Positions 16,584 to 25,689 of a stretch of DNA of 39,247 nt are shown piece after piece. The stretch lies in assembly GCA_009691725.1 (NCBI GenBank), contig SIAP01000020.1:1-39247 (forward strand), read 5' to 3'. A program made the position numbers and the translations under genes. The stretch's first letter is position 1. Every line of letters starts with the position of its first letter. Source of the stretch: Phycisphaerales bacterium. GTDB lineage: Bacteria > Planctomycetota > Phycisphaerae > Phycisphaerales > SM1A02. The notes beneath the pieces are model-generated. The model searched no databases. It had not been told where the DNA came from and saw only the letters and a list, made by a program, of their open reading frames with translations.

Positions 16584-17177
16584 ATGCAGCAGCCCACGCA
16601 ACAGATTTGGCTCATTCGCCACGCAGAAACTGCGTGGAGTCGTGACGGTCGGCACACGGGGCGGACGGAGATCGATCTCACTCCAGCAGGCGCCGCGAAA
16701 GCCGACCTCCTGAAGGCGCGAGTCGCAGGCAACTCATTTGAGTTAGTGCTCTCAAGCCCACGCACGCGCGCGATGGAGACTGCGCGCCGATGTGGAGTTG
16801 GTGATGCAGTTTCGGTCGATGCCAACCTGCAAGAGTGGGACTATGGTGACTACGAGGGTTTGACTTCTGCCGAGATTGCGACGCGCCATCCACAGTGGGA
16901 TCTATGGAGCGATGGCTGTCCAGGTGGCGAGTCGATCTCATCCGTTGCGCTTCGCGCACACGCGGTCATCTCGCGCTGCCTCGCGATCAAGGGAAATGCG
17001 TTGTTGTTTTCACATGGACACATGAGCCGCATGTTGGCGGCGGCGTGGTTGCAATTGCCGCCATCACGCGGTCGCAGCTTTGGCTCGAAGGCAGGATCTG
17101 TGAACATCTTTGGATGGGAGCACGACAATCGCGTGATCTGGCAGTGGGACTGCGTCCAGACGCTGGAAGGGCACTAA
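16584..17177 (+). CDS. Histidine phosphatase (phosphoglycerate mutase-like) family protein
   Basis: A 197-residue enzyme of branch 1. The phosphohistidine motif is LIRHAETAW near residue 10 followed by GRHTGRTEIDLTPAG; the second arginine is in LVLSSPRTRAMETA; NLQEWDYGDYEG carries the acid; FSHGHMSRMLAAAW is the second catalytic histidine. The cofactor-independent short form suits a phosphatase of sugar phosphates or alpha-ribazole phosphate rather than true phosphoglycerate mutase. The ATG at 16584 puts the RHG-type motif at the N-terminus; the open frame further upstream is antisense to the crotonase gene. The stop overlaps the MgtE start (TAATG), so the two are coupled. Confidence 0.88.
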   Translation: MQQPTQQIWLIRHAETAWSRDGRHTGRTEIDLTPAGAAKADLLKARVAGNSFELVLSSPRTRAMETARRCGVGDAVSVDANLQEWDYGDYEGLTSAEIATRHPQWDLWSDGCPGGESISSVALRAHAVISRCLAIKGNALLFSHGHMSRMLAAAWLQLPPSRGRSFGSKAGSVNIFGWEHDNRVIWQWDCVQTLEGH

Positions 17178-18613
17178 TGGAATCACCCAAGGAACCCACG
17201 CGCAGCGACGAACTCCAGCCCTGCGAGACGCTCGTCAGCGATCCACGGGTTGATACGCCGGAGGATCTTCGCGTTGACACGTTGATTGAAGATGACGCAC
17301 CCATCGAGGTGATCGCAGACGCTGTCGAACAACAAGAGGCGCCCGATGCTGCTGAAACGCTCGAGACGCTGCCACAAGATGAAGCGTCCGAAGTGCTGGG
17401 CGAGATGGAGATTGACGCAGCGGCTGATGCGCTGAGTCACATGAATGTTTCGCTCGCGGTGAGCGTGATCGAAGATCTCATTGAGGATGATCCTGCATAT
17501 GCCGGTCGTGTGCTGGGTGAGATGGCGCCCGACGATGCGACCGATTTGCTCCAAGCGCTTCCCAAGCACGATCGTGATCGACTGCTCGCAGCAATGGCTG
17601 CGGGCGCAGCACTGCGCGTGCGTGAATTGCTCGTCTACCCCCGAGATTCTGCGGGTGGAATCATGACCACACAGTATCTGTCGGTGCGCGAGCATGAGAC
17701 GGTTGCGGAAGCGATCGATCACATTCGCCGCGGCGAACCACTCGAGAGCGCACAGCAAGCATTCGTGACTGATCGCAAGGGGCGACTCAAGGGAGTCATT
17801 GGGCTGCGCAAGTTGTTGGTGTCGCGGGCGACGGATCTCATCAGCGACATCTGCGAGAAGCGGGTCGATGCGGTGCAGCCCGAGATCGATCGCGAGTTGC
17901 TCGCGCGCGAGTTCGAGCGCTACGACTATCTCGAACTTCCGGTCGTCGATCAGGATCAGCGCCTACTCGGCATCGTGACCGTCGACGACGTGATCGACAT
18001 CATCCGCGCTGAAGGCACTGAAGATGCGCAGCGGATGGTGGGCGCAGGACGGGAAGAGGGGGTCTACTCCAGCGTCGCTCAAAAGTGGCGTGGGCGATTC
18101 CCGTGGCTCATCGTCAATCTCTTTACGAGTGCAGTTGCCGCGATGATCGTGCTGCGATTCGAGGGCATCATCACGGAGATCGCACTCCTCGCCGTGCTCA
18201 TGCCGCTCATCGCAAACCAATCAGGGAATGCAGGACAACAGTCGCTCGCGGTGACACTTCGAGGAATCGTGCTCGACCACATTCGCCCACAGAAGGCTCT
18301 CGGACACATCCGACGTGAATTGACCGTTGGTGTCGTCAACGGCGCCATGTGCGGAATTGTCGTCGGCGCAGTCGTCGCTGGCGTCAAAGTCAGCACGGGC
18401 GGTTCATGGCACATCGGACTCGTCATCGCGATGAGTATGACCTTGACAATGACCATCGGATGCGGAACAGGCAGCGCGATGCCGCTCCTTGTTCGTCGGT
18501 GTGGATTCGATCCTGCGACCGCATCCACCATCTTCTTGACGATGGTGACTGACAGCATGAGTTTCTTCATCTTCCTTGGACTCGCGACACTCTTCTCACA
18601 ATGGATCATGTAA
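17177..18613 (+). CDS. mgtE: MgtE-type magnesium channel/transporter
   Basis: A 478-residue protein with the full MgtE plan: an acidic N-terminal domain (residues about 25-160, with LPQDEASEVLGEME and MAPDDATDLLQALP repeats), two CBS domains (SAGGIMTTQYLSVRE and FERYDYLELPVVD stretches), a plug helix (QRMVGAGREEGVYSS) and five membrane helices. The pore motif PLIANQSGNAGQQ is in helix 2. The cytosolic domain senses Mg2+ and gates import. Its ATG lies in TAATG, overlapping the stop of the phosphatase gene, and its own end overlaps the PP2C gene by 13 nt, so the cluster is tightly coupled. Confidence 0.95.
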   Translation: MESPKEPTRSDELQPCETLVSDPRVDTPEDLRVDTLIEDDAPIEVIADAVEQQEAPDAAETLETLPQDEASEVLGEMEIDAAADALSHMNVSLAVSVIEDLIEDDPAYAGRVLGEMAPDDATDLLQALPKHDRDRLLAAMAAGAALRVRELLVYPRDSAGGIMTTQYLSVREHETVAEAIDHIRRGEPLESAQQAFVTDRKGRLKGVIGLRKLLVSRATDLISDICEKRVDAVQPEIDRELLAREFERYDYLELPVVDQDQRLLGIVTVDDVIDIIRAEGTEDAQRMVGAGREEGVYSSVAQKWRGRFPWLIVNLFTSAVAAMIVLRFEGIITEIALLAVLMPLIANQSGNAGQQSLAVTLRGIVLDHIRPQKALGHIRRELTVGVVNGAMCGIVVGAVVAGVKVSTGGSWHIGLVIAMSMTLTMTIGCGTGSAMPLLVRRCGFDPATASTIFLTMVTDSMSFFIFLGLATLFSQWIM

Positions 18614-20613
18614 CGATCAGGACTCAGCCGCGCTGGACACTTCGCAGTCGCCTCATTGCGATGATCGGGGCGCCGCTCCTGACTGCGTTCGTGATCATGA
18701 TCGGACTGCAATTCAAGATTGATCGCGACCTGCTCGTGGAGCTCTTTCGCCAAGAAATGCGTGGCGATGTGCAGATCGAAGGTCTCAAGCTTGAGTCCGA
18801 GTTTGAGCGTCTCGAACACGCCGTTGCGATCCAAGGGGTGATCCTTGACGCGGGGGCCTCGGACTATCTGCCGCTGAACTCCCCTCAATCAAAGCAGAAA
18901 CTCACTGGGCTTCTGACGACGATCGTTCAAGGCAATCCATTCGCATTTGGCGCGTGCTTCGCCTTCGATCCGGGACGGTTGGGGCTCGGCAGTGCGGGTC
19001 TGGCGCCCTACGTCTGTCGGGAGCTGGGCAACGCCACACTCAAGACGATGGAACTGTCCGATGACGCGCAGTACAACTATTCGCGGGCCCCGTGGTTTCT
19101 GCTCGCACGCCCGGCGCCTGACGGCGATTGGAGTGAGCCCTACTTCGATGAGGGTGGCGGTGATGAGTTGATGACCACCTACGCGATTCGCATGCCAGCG
19201 TCCGATGGGATTCCCAGCGTCGTCGCGACGGTCGATGTGGCGCTGATCACAATCACGGACAGATTGCAGGCTGCCGCCATCGAGGCGGAGTACGCATTCG
19301 TCCTTGTCTCCGCGCAGGGGCGGGTCCTGGGTGGGTTGAGCTCGAGTGCGTGGATGAAGTCAGCGAGTGATTTCGAGTCTGGTTCGTTCGAGCGAGAGCT
19401 GCTCGATGGGGTTGCGCGATTTCGCAAGACCGGCGATGAGTTCGTGCGTATTGGCGGCGGCTCAGAGTGGTCGTTTTCTGGCGCACGCGCAGTCTTCATC
19501 GCAGTGCCATCGAGCGACTGGGTGCTGGTTGGATCGTTTGCGGAAAGCGAACTCATTCCCACCGTCATACACGCATTGTTCGTTGGTCCTGGAGTTCTGC
19601 TGATTGGAGCCGTCATCGTGCTTGTGACCCTGTGGCGTTCCACCACCCGCGCGGTGGCTCCGCTTTCTGGAATCGTCGCCGCGATCGAGCGGCTCTCCAC
19701 AGGCGATCTCTCCGCACGCGCGCCAGCGACATCGCGCACAGACGAGATTGGCGTGCTCGCACGAGCGTTCAACCAGATGGGAGGCGAATTGCAGGTGGCG
19801 ATTGCGGCGCGCGAGAGTGCGACAGAGCAACGCGTCGCGGTCGAGGCACAAGTCTCTGCTGCACGAGCCATCCAGCGTCTACTCCTGCCCGACAGCACTG
19901 GGGATGATGCGCAAGCGGATGTGCGATCCTCCAGCGGATTCCCTGGATGGATGCTTGTTGGATCCAGCGAACCTGCCAGAGAAATCGCGGGCGATTTCTT
20001 CGATTGGTTCACGCGTGGCGACGGAACCATCGTGGTGATGATTGCAGATGTGTGCGGCAAGGGAATGGCTGCCGCAATGATGATGGCTGTCAGTCGGACG
20101 CTCGTGAGAACGGTCGCGATGGAGTGCGCCGATCCTGCGACGGCACTTGCCACGATCAACACCCAGTTGATCGCACAGGCTCCCCAGACCAATTTCACCA
20201 CCGGAATCCTCATCTATATAGATGCATCGACTGGATCGATCCGATATGCCAATGCGGGTCATCCGCTGCCGCTCTTGCTCTCGCGGGAGGGTTCCGTGGT
20301 GGAAGTGATGCCGCCCACAGGGACAGTGCTCGGCATTCAGACCGCACAGGGCTGGACGACTGGATCCGCAGGGCTCGCGCATGGCGAATCACTTGTGCTC
20401 TTTACGGATGGAGTGACCGAGGCAATGCCCGATGATGCCGATCCCACGGGAATGTTTGGACCACTGCGCGCCATCGAAGCGATCACAGTCGCAGCACGCA
20501 CGCAGAAACGCACTGCGCCCGCGTTGGTGCGCGCGCTGGTGGTTGCGGTGGAGTCGTGGAGCCACGGGAATCGTCACGATGACATGACCGTCGTCGTTGT
20601 GGAACGCATGTGA
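18601..20613 (+). CDS. Membrane-bound PP2C (SpoIIE/RsbU-like) phosphatase with sensor and HAMP
   Basis: A 670-residue signalling protein. Membrane helix 1 is near residues 19-37, a Cache-like extracytoplasmic sensor of about 280 residues follows, helix 2 is near 325-345 (VGPGVLLIGAVIVLVTLW), then a HAMP domain (APLSGIVAAIERLSTGDLSA) and a short coiled-coil. The C-terminal 230 residues are a PP2C domain with AGDFFDWF, ADVCGKGMAAAMMMA, YANAGHPLPLL, LFTDGVTEA and RHDDMTVVVVE, including the metal aspartates. It should dephosphorylate an anti-anti-sigma factor or similar in response to an external signal; no such partner is encoded nearby. The ATG at 18601 overlaps mgtE by 13 nt, unusual for a large sensor. 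Confidence 0.92.
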   Translation: MDHVTIRTQPRWTLRSRLIAMIGAPLLTAFVIMIGLQFKIDRDLLVELFRQEMRGDVQIEGLKLESEFERLEHAVAIQGVILDAGASDYLPLNSPQSKQKLTGLLTTIVQGNPFAFGACFAFDPGRLGLGSAGLAPYVCRELGNATLKTMELSDDAQYNYSRAPWFLLARPAPDGDWSEPYFDEGGGDELMTTYAIRMPASDGIPSVVATVDVALITITDRLQAAAIEAEYAFVLVSAQGRVLGGLSSSAWMKSASDFESGSFERELLDGVARFRKTGDEFVRIGGGSEWSFSGARAVFIAVPSSDWVLVGSFAESELIPTVIHALFVGPGVLLIGAVIVLVTLWRSTTRAVAPLSGIVAAIERLSTGDLSARAPATSRTDEIGVLARAFNQMGGELQVAIAARESATEQRVAVEAQVSAARAIQRLLLPDSTGDDAQADVRSSSGFPGWMLVGSSEPAREIAGDFFDWFTRGDGTIVVMIADVCGKGMAAAMMMAVSRTLVRTVAMECADPATALATINTQLIAQAPQTNFTTGILIYIDASTGSIRYANAGHPLPLLLSREGSVVEVMPPTGTVLGIQTAQGWTTGSAGLAHGESLVLFTDGVTEAMPDDADPTGMFGPLRAIEAITVAARTQKRTAPALVRALVVAVESWSHGNRHDDMTVVVVERM

Positions 20614-21272
20614 CCGGCGACGATCGCGATGGGTGTGAGATCCCATGCCGTGTGTGTGGCGAATGGACACTCCTCCCATTTCGGGTGATCGATGGACAGG
20701 CGTATTGGCGCTGTCACACCTGTCGTGCAACGCTGCTCGATCCTGCGAACTTTCCAAGCGAGCAGGTGGAACGTGCGCGCTATGAATCGCATCGCAACGA
20801 TCCGACCGATCCTCGGTACAGAGCATTCTTGGGAAGACTCGCGGAGCCGCTGCTTGCGCGGCTCCCCGCCGCACAGTGCGGGCTCGACTACGGTTGTGGT
20901 CCTGGTCCCGCACTCGCACAGATGTTGCGTGAGGCCGGACACGCGATGCGACTGTGGGATCCATTCTTTCATCCCGATGAGGGGGCACTGAAGTGCGTGT
21001 ACGACTTTGTGACATGCACCGAGACGGCGGAACACTTTCAGCACCCCATGAAGGAGTTCTCACGCATCGACGGGCTTCTGAAGCCGCGCGGATGGCTTGC
21101 AGTGATGACCACCTTCCAGACCGATGACGCACGATTCGAACAGTGGTACTACCGCCGTGATCCAACACATGTTTCGTTCTATACGGAGTTCACGCTGCAG
21201 CACATCGCTCGTTCTCGCGGATGGGAATGCGAGATCCCCGCTGCGAATGTCTCGATCATGCGAAAGGCGTGA
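20610..21272 (+). CDS. Class I SAM methyltransferase with N-terminal zinc ribbon
   Basis: A 220-residue protein. The N-terminus has two CxxC pairs (Cys13/16 in CRVCG and Cys35/38 in CHTC), probably one zinc. A class I methyltransferase domain follows with LDYGCGPGPALAQML (motif I) and the acidic CTETAEHF stretch (motif II region), ending with a helix-strand pair around THVSFYTEFTLQHIA. The substrate is unknown; similar proteins are annotated simply as methyltransferases. The start is GTG at 20610, overlapping the stop of the PP2C gene by 4 nt (GTGA), so it is the last gene of the four-gene unit. A weak hairpin (21274-21291) follows. Confidence 0.82.
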   Translation: MTGDDRDGCEIPCRVCGEWTLLPFRVIDGQAYWRCHTCRATLLDPANFPSEQVERARYESHRNDPTDPRYRAFLGRLAEPLLARLPAAQCGLDYGCGPGPALAQMLREAGHAMRLWDPFFHPDEGALKCVYDFVTCTETAEHFQHPMKEFSRIDGLLKPRGWLAVMTTFQTDDARFEQWYYRRDPTHVSFYTEFTLQHIARSRGWECEIPAANVSIMRKA

Positions 21273-21292
21273 GTGAGCGCGGGGTCGCTCAA

Positions 21293-21352
21293 GCCCAATG
21301 TCAGGCCCAATGTCACGCCCAATGTCAGGCCCACTCTCACGCCCACTCTCAC
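21293..21352. repeat. Five tandem 12-bp units at the end of gcvP
   Basis: Five contiguous 12-bp units: three of the type GCCCAATGTCAS and two GCCCACTCTCAC. They fill the space between the methyltransferase gene and gcvP, the last unit overlapping the gcvP stop codon (21349-21351). No spacers occur between units, so it is a simple tandem repeat. Confidence 0.9.
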
Positions 21353-24288
21353 GAGTAGGCGCGCATCCCATCACATGTGCAGACGAGATTGCGGTCGCCG
21401 TAGGGATTGTCAACGCGCCCGACCGCTGGCCAGAATTTGAATTCCTTGAGCCACGGTGCCGGATAGGCCGCCTGTTCGCGTGAGTACGCATGTGCCCACG
21501 AATCGCTGCTGACCGCGGCGGCCGTGTGGGGAGCATGCTTGAGCGGATTGTCGGCGCGGTCTGATCGCCCCTCTTCGATCGCCCGGATCTCCGCGCGGAT
21601 CGCGATAAGCGCGTCGCAGAATCGGTCGAGTTCATCCTTGGACTCCGACTCGGTGGGCTCGATCATCAGTGTGCCTGGCACTGGCCAACTCATCGTCGGC
21701 GCATGGAATCCATAATCCATCAACCGCTTTGCCACATCGTCAATCTTGATGTTTGCAGACTTGTCGAATCCGCGGAAGTCCAAGATGAACTCATGTGCGC
21801 ATCGACCGTGGGTGTTGGTGTAGACGATGTCGTAGTGACCCTTCAAACGCGCCGCCATGTAGTTGGCATTGAGAATCGCAATCTCGGTTGCACGCCGCAG
21901 TCCCTTGGCACCCATCATGGCGATGTACATCCACGAGATCACCAAGATCGACGCACTGCCGTAGGGCGCAGCCGAGATTGGACCGATCGCATGACGACCA
22001 GCGGAATTGGGACGCATGACAGGATGTCCAGGCAGGAAATCTTTCAGGTGCGCAGCAACTCCGATGGGACCCATTCCAGGACCACCCCCGCCGTGTGGAA
22101 TACAGAAGGTCTTGTGCAGATTCAGATGACACACATCTGCGCCGATGAGTCCCGGGCTCGTCAGACCAACCTGCGCATTCATGTTCGCGCCATCCATGTA
22201 AACCTGACCGCCGTTGCGATGAATGATCGCGCACGCCTGTGTGATCGTCTCCTCAAAGACTCCGTGCGTTGATGGATAGGTGATCATGCATGCAGCGAGC
22301 GCGCTGGCGTGTTCTGTCGCCTTTGCTTCCAGATCCACAAGATCGATGTTGCCATCGCGATCACACGCGACCGCCACGACGCGCATGCCTGCCACCACCG
22401 CAGATGCCGGATTCGTGCCGTGCGCAGAGACTGGGATCAAGCAGACATCGCGCGCTCCCTCGCCACGATGCTCGTGATACGCGCGAATGACCAAGAGACC
22501 AGCGAACTCGCCTTGCGAACCAGCGTTGGGTTGCAGACTCATCGCCGCAAATCCCGTCAGTTCGCAAAGCCAATTCTCGAGCGTGCGAAACATCTCTGCA
22601 TATCCGAGCCACTGTTCGCGAGGAGCGAATGGGTGCATCTGCCCGAACTCACGCCATGTCACGGGGATCATCTCACTCGTCGCGTTCAACTTCATCGTGC
22701 ACGATCCCAGCGTGATCATCGAATGCACAAGACTCAGGTCCTTGGACACAAGTCGGTTGATGTAGCGCAGCATCTCGTGTTCGCCGTGATGGCTGTTGAA
22801 GACTGCGTGTTGCAAGATTGGTGTTGTGCGCGCGAAGGCTGGCGGTATGCAGGAGAGGGGCGACTCGATGGGGGCCGTGACGAGTGGTCTGCGGCACCCA
22901 GAGAAAACATGGACGAGCATCTCGACATCGGCGAGCGTTGTGGCTTCATCGATCGTGACCCCCAGTGTTCCATCGCGGTAGGAACGCAGGTTGATCGAAC
23001 GACTCTCTGCTGCGGCAAGCACATCGCTCGAAGAAAATCCCTCACCCAGCGTGACACGCAACGTGTCAAAGAATGCGCCCGTCCCGCAATCGTGCCCAAG
23101 TGCCGAAATCCCGCGCGCGAGGGTGAGCGTGAGTGCGTGGACGCGCTCTGCGATCTTGGTGAGTCCATCTGGTCCGTGATAGACGCCGTACATGCCAGCC
23201 ATCACCGCAAGCAAGACTTGCGCCGTGCAAATGTTGCTCGTCGCACGGTCGCGCTTGATGTGTTGCTCGCGTGTCTGAATCGCCATGCGCAGCGCACGGT
23301 TGCCATGGACATCGCGCGAGACACCGATGATTCGCCCCGGCAATTTTCGAACATGCGCTTCATTCGTGGCGATGAATGCGGGATGTGGTCCGCCGAAACC
23401 CATCGGGACGCCGAATCGTTGCGCACTTCCGACGGCGATGTCCGCCCCCCATGAGGCGGGTGAGGCGAGCAACACGAGTGCAAGTGGATCGCACGCCGCC
23501 ACAACCATGGCGCCCTGTTCATGCGTCCGCACCGCGAGCGACCTGAAACACTCGATACGACCGTCTGTTGTTGGATACTGGACGAGGACTCCACAGAAGG
23601 CGTCAGTCGGCGAAAATGTGGATGGATTTCCGACAACAATCTCGATGCCGAGCCACTGTGCGCGTGTCTCAACCACTGCAATTGTCTGCGGATGGCAGTC
23701 CTCCGCAACAAAGAACTTCCGCCGACTCTCACCAGCGATTGAAAGACACATGCTCATCGCTTCGGCGGCGGCGGTGCCCTCATCAAGCAGCGACGCTCCA
23801 CACAGCGGCAGTCCCGTGAGATCCGAGATCATCGTTTGAAAATTGAGGAGCGCCTCGAGACGACCTTGCGCAACTTCTGCTTGGTATGGGGTGTACGCCG
23901 TGTACCACGCTGGATTCTCAAAGATGTTTCGCAGGATCACACCGGGCACGATCGTGTCGACATACCCCATGCCGATGAACGAGTGATTGACGACATTCTG
24001 CGTGGCGAGCGAGCGAAGTGCTGCAAGCGTTTCGGTTTCACCACGCGTGGCATGTCGTGCCGTATTCGTTGGGTCCTCGATGGTGATCTCATGCGCGAGT
24101 CGAATGGACGGCGGAATGGTCGCCTCGATAAGCGCATCAAGCGATGGGAAGCCAAGCTCGGCGAGCATCGTGGCAATCTCGGCGTCGCTGACCCCAATGT
24201 GGCGACGCACGAAGGTGTCGGTTGGATCGAGCGAGGAAACGGAGGGTGATGAACCGAGGTTGGTGGCGCGAGATTCGAGCATGGACAT
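21349..24288 (-). CDS. gcvP: Glycine dehydrogenase (decarboxylating), P protein
   Basis: A 979-residue, single-chain GcvP of the homodimeric type with two fused aminotransferase-like halves. The first half begins [17 protein letters not shown] and has [21 protein letters not shown]; the second, catalytic half carries PLP-binding Lys726 in [19 protein letters not shown], and HGTNPASAV and [11 protein letters not shown] stretches. It decarboxylates glycine and passes the aminomethyl group to lipoyl-GcvH. The gcvT and gcvH genes are not in the window. The ATG at 24288 is preceded by TATACT at 10 nt and no Shine-Dalgarno; a second ATG lies at 24282. It is convergent with the methyltransferase gene and follows rmuC by 108 bp. 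Confidence 0.97.
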   Translation of the reverse strand: MSMLESRATNLGSSPSVSSLDPTDTFVRRHIGVSDAEIATMLAELGFPSLDALIEATIPPSIRLAHEITIEDPTNTARHATRGETETLAALRSLATQNVVNHSFIGMGYVDTIVPGVILRNIFENPAWYTAYTPYQAEVAQGRLEALLNFQTMISDLTGLPLCGASLLDEGTAAAEAMSMCLSIAGESRRKFFVAEDCHPQTIAVVETRAQWLGIEIVVGNPSTFSPTDAFCGVLVQYPTTDGRIECFRSLAVRTHEQGAMVVAACDPLALVLLASPASWGADIAVGSAQRFGVPMGFGGPHPAFIATNEAHVRKLPGRIIGVSRDVHGNRALRMAIQTREQHIKRDRATSNICTAQVLLAVMAGMYGVYHGPDGLTKIAERVHALTLTLARGISALGHDCGTGAFFDTLRVTLGEGFSSSDVLAAAESRSINLRSYRDGTLGVTIDEATTLADVEMLVHVFSGCRRPLVTAPIESPLSCIPPAFARTTPILQHAVFNSHHGEHEMLRYINRLVSKDLSLVHSMITLGSCTMKLNATSEMIPVTWREFGQMHPFAPREQWLGYAEMFRTLENWLCELTGFAAMSLQPNAGSQGEFAGLLVIRAYHEHRGEGARDVCLIPVSAHGTNPASAVVAGMRVVAVACDRDGNIDLVDLEAKATEHASALAACMITYPSTHGVFEETITQACAIIHRNGGQVYMDGANMNAQVGLTSPGLIGADVCHLNLHKTFCIPHGGGGPGMGPIGVAAHLKDFLPGHPVMRPNSAGRHAIGPISAAPYGSASILVISWMYIAMMGAKGLRRATEIAILNANYMAARLKGHYDIVYTNTHGRCAHEFILDFRGFDKSANIKIDDVAKRLMDYGFHAPTMSWPVPGTLMIEPTESESKDELDRFCDALIAIRAEIRAIEEGRSDRADNPLKHAPHTAAAVSSDSWAHAYSREQAAYPAPWLKEFKFWPAVGRVDNPYGDRNLVCTCDGMRAYS

Positions 24289-24298
24289 GGGTCAGGTG

Positions 24299-24304
24299 AG
24301 TATA
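24299..24304 (-). promoter_or_regulatory. -10-like TATACT before gcvP
   Basis: TATACT on the minus strand ends 10 nt before the gcvP ATG, in the 108-bp gap after rmuC. It is a near-consensus -10 and would put the transcription start within a few nucleotides of the start codon. No Shine-Dalgarno and no glycine riboswitch fold is visible in this short gap. Confidence 0.45.
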
Positions 24305-24396
24305 GGAAAGGGGTGCACACGCTCCGTCCAGCATCCGCTCAACGCTGCCCAACCCAACCGACAACCCCACTCGACACATCCAACCGATACATCACC

Positions 24397-25650
24397 CTAC
24401 GGACCCAACTCGCGCTGCGTGGTCTCGATCGGTGGGACTTCGATGATCTCATCACCCGCGACGCCGAGTTCATGCATCTTGCGCATCTGGGGACGAATGC
24501 TTCCCTCGAGACTGCCGACGGCTCGGTTGTAACTCTCTTGGGCTTTCTTGAGACCCGTGCCAACCGCAGCCATGTGCTCGAGGAATGTGTTGACACGCTC
24601 GCAGAGCACCTTCGACCCCGTGAGAATGCGCTCGTGGTTTTCATGCGCCTGCTCTTGTCGCCAATTTTCGGAAATGGTGAGGAGCAGAGACATGAGATTG
24701 GTGGGTCCTGCGAGCAAGACATGCTTGCCCATCGCATCACTGAAGAGATCGCGATCGTGTTCAAGCGCCGTGTGCAATGCGCTTTCAAGCTCGACGAACA
24801 TGACGACCAACTGCGGCGATGGCGTGAACAGTTTCCAATACTCCTTGCTGGCGAGTGCTCTCACATGCATGCGGACCGCACCGCAGTGTGCTGCGATCAA
24901 TTCGACCTTTTTCTCTGGCGTGCAGGCTGGGTCGACGAGTTCGAGGTACGACGCGAAGGGCAGTTTGGAGTCGACCACAATCGTTCCGCCACCGGGAATG
25001 TGGATTGTCATGTCTGGTCGGAGTGCGCCGCGATCTTCGACGGCTGCCGACTGAGATTGCTGCGTGAAGTCACAGCGGTTGGTCATGCCAGAGATTTCAA
25101 GAAGTCGCGCAAGCGCAAGTTCACCCCAGCGCCCGCGCACATCCGATCGTCGCATTGCGGAATTGAGTTGGGCGGTGGCCGCTTGCATGGCGTCATTCGA
25201 GAGGGCGAGTTGCTGCACCCGTTCGATGAGACCGCCGTATGCGCCCTCTCGTTTGAGTTCCATTTCAGCCATCGCGCGCTTCTGTTCATCCACCAACTTC
25301 GTGAGCGGCGCAACGAGTCCTTCAATCTCCTTCTTGCGTGCCTCGAGGTCTCCGCTTGCACTGGCGCGCAGCGTCGTGAAGACACCCGCGGCCGTCTGCA
25401 TGAAGAGTGCGTTGTTCTGTTGAAGCGCACTGGTGCTCAACGCAGAAAACGCGTCGCGCAGCCGTTGCTCACTCTTTTCGAGGAATGCCCGTTGCTCGTC
25501 GACCTTGGATTGCTCACTTCGCAGGGCTTCCTGTGCGGCGATGAGTTCCATCTCAAGCGCAGCGGCGCGACGAGATGCGAGGATCCATCCGCCAAAGAAT
25601 CCTGCGGCGGATCCGGCAACCAGAATGAGTGTTGCGATCAATGGATCCAC
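24397..25650 (-). CDS. rmuC: RmuC-family protein
   Basis: A 417-residue protein with the RmuC layout: one N-terminal membrane helix (about residues 4-24), a long coiled coil (about 30-170, rich in EQRAFLEKSEQRL-type heptads), then the nuclease-fold domain with RGRWGELALARLLEISGM, RPDMTIHIPGGGTIVVDSKLPF (core acid and lysine of a PD-(D/E)xK-like fold) and LVVMFVELESALHTAL. RmuC limits recombination at inverted repeats; its biochemistry is poorly known. The start is GTG at 25650. TAGGAT ends 6 nt before it, and only 39 bp separate it from the divergent peptidase gene. Confidence 0.92.
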   Translation of the reverse strand: MDPLIATLILVAGSAAGFFGGWILASRRAAALEMELIAAQEALRSEQSKVDEQRAFLEKSEQRLRDAFSALSTSALQQNNALFMQTAAGVFTTLRASASGDLEARKKEIEGLVAPLTKLVDEQKRAMAEMELKREGAYGGLIERVQQLALSNDAMQAATAQLNSAMRRSDVRGRWGELALARLLEISGMTNRCDFTQQSQSAAVEDRGALRPDMTIHIPGGGTIVVDSKLPFASYLELVDPACTPEKKVELIAAHCGAVRMHVRALASKEYWKLFTPSPQLVVMFVELESALHTALEHDRDLFSDAMGKHVLLAGPTNLMSLLLTISENWRQEQAHENHERILTGSKVLCERVNTFLEHMAAVGTGLKKAQESYNRAVGSLEGSIRPQMRKMHELGVAGDEIIEVPPIETTQRELGP

Positions 25651-25656
25651 GCCCCC

Positions 25657-25662
25657 ATCCTA
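25657..25662 (-). promoter_or_regulatory. -10-like TAGGAT before rmuC
   Basis: TAGGAT on the minus strand ends 6 nt before the rmuC GTG inside the 39-bp divergent gap. It is weaker than the opposing TATAGT but follows the same layout. Confidence 0.3.
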
Positions 25663-25676
25663 TCGATCACTGACCC

Positions 25677-25682
25677 TATAGT
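25677..25682 (+). promoter_or_regulatory. -10-like TATAGT before the M28 peptidase gene
   Basis: TATAGT ends 7 nt before the first ATG at 25690, inside the 39-bp gap to rmuC. It is a near-consensus -10. The expected transcription start coincides with the ATG, so the message would be leaderless; there is no Shine-Dalgarno. Confidence 0.45.
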
Positions 25683-25689
25683 GGCGCAA

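Noticed and set aside
21274-21291. Hairpin TGAGCG/CGCTCA as terminator of the methyltransferase gene
   Set aside because: Only 6 bp with no following T-tract; too weak to call.
21293-21352. CRISPR-like array
   Set aside because: Units are contiguous 12-mers without spacers and no cas gene is near; it is a simple tandem repeat.
24313-25689. Upstream extension of the M28 peptidase frame by about 460 codons
   Set aside because: It runs antisense across rmuC, shows no domain, and the signal peptide at 25690 marks the real N-terminus.
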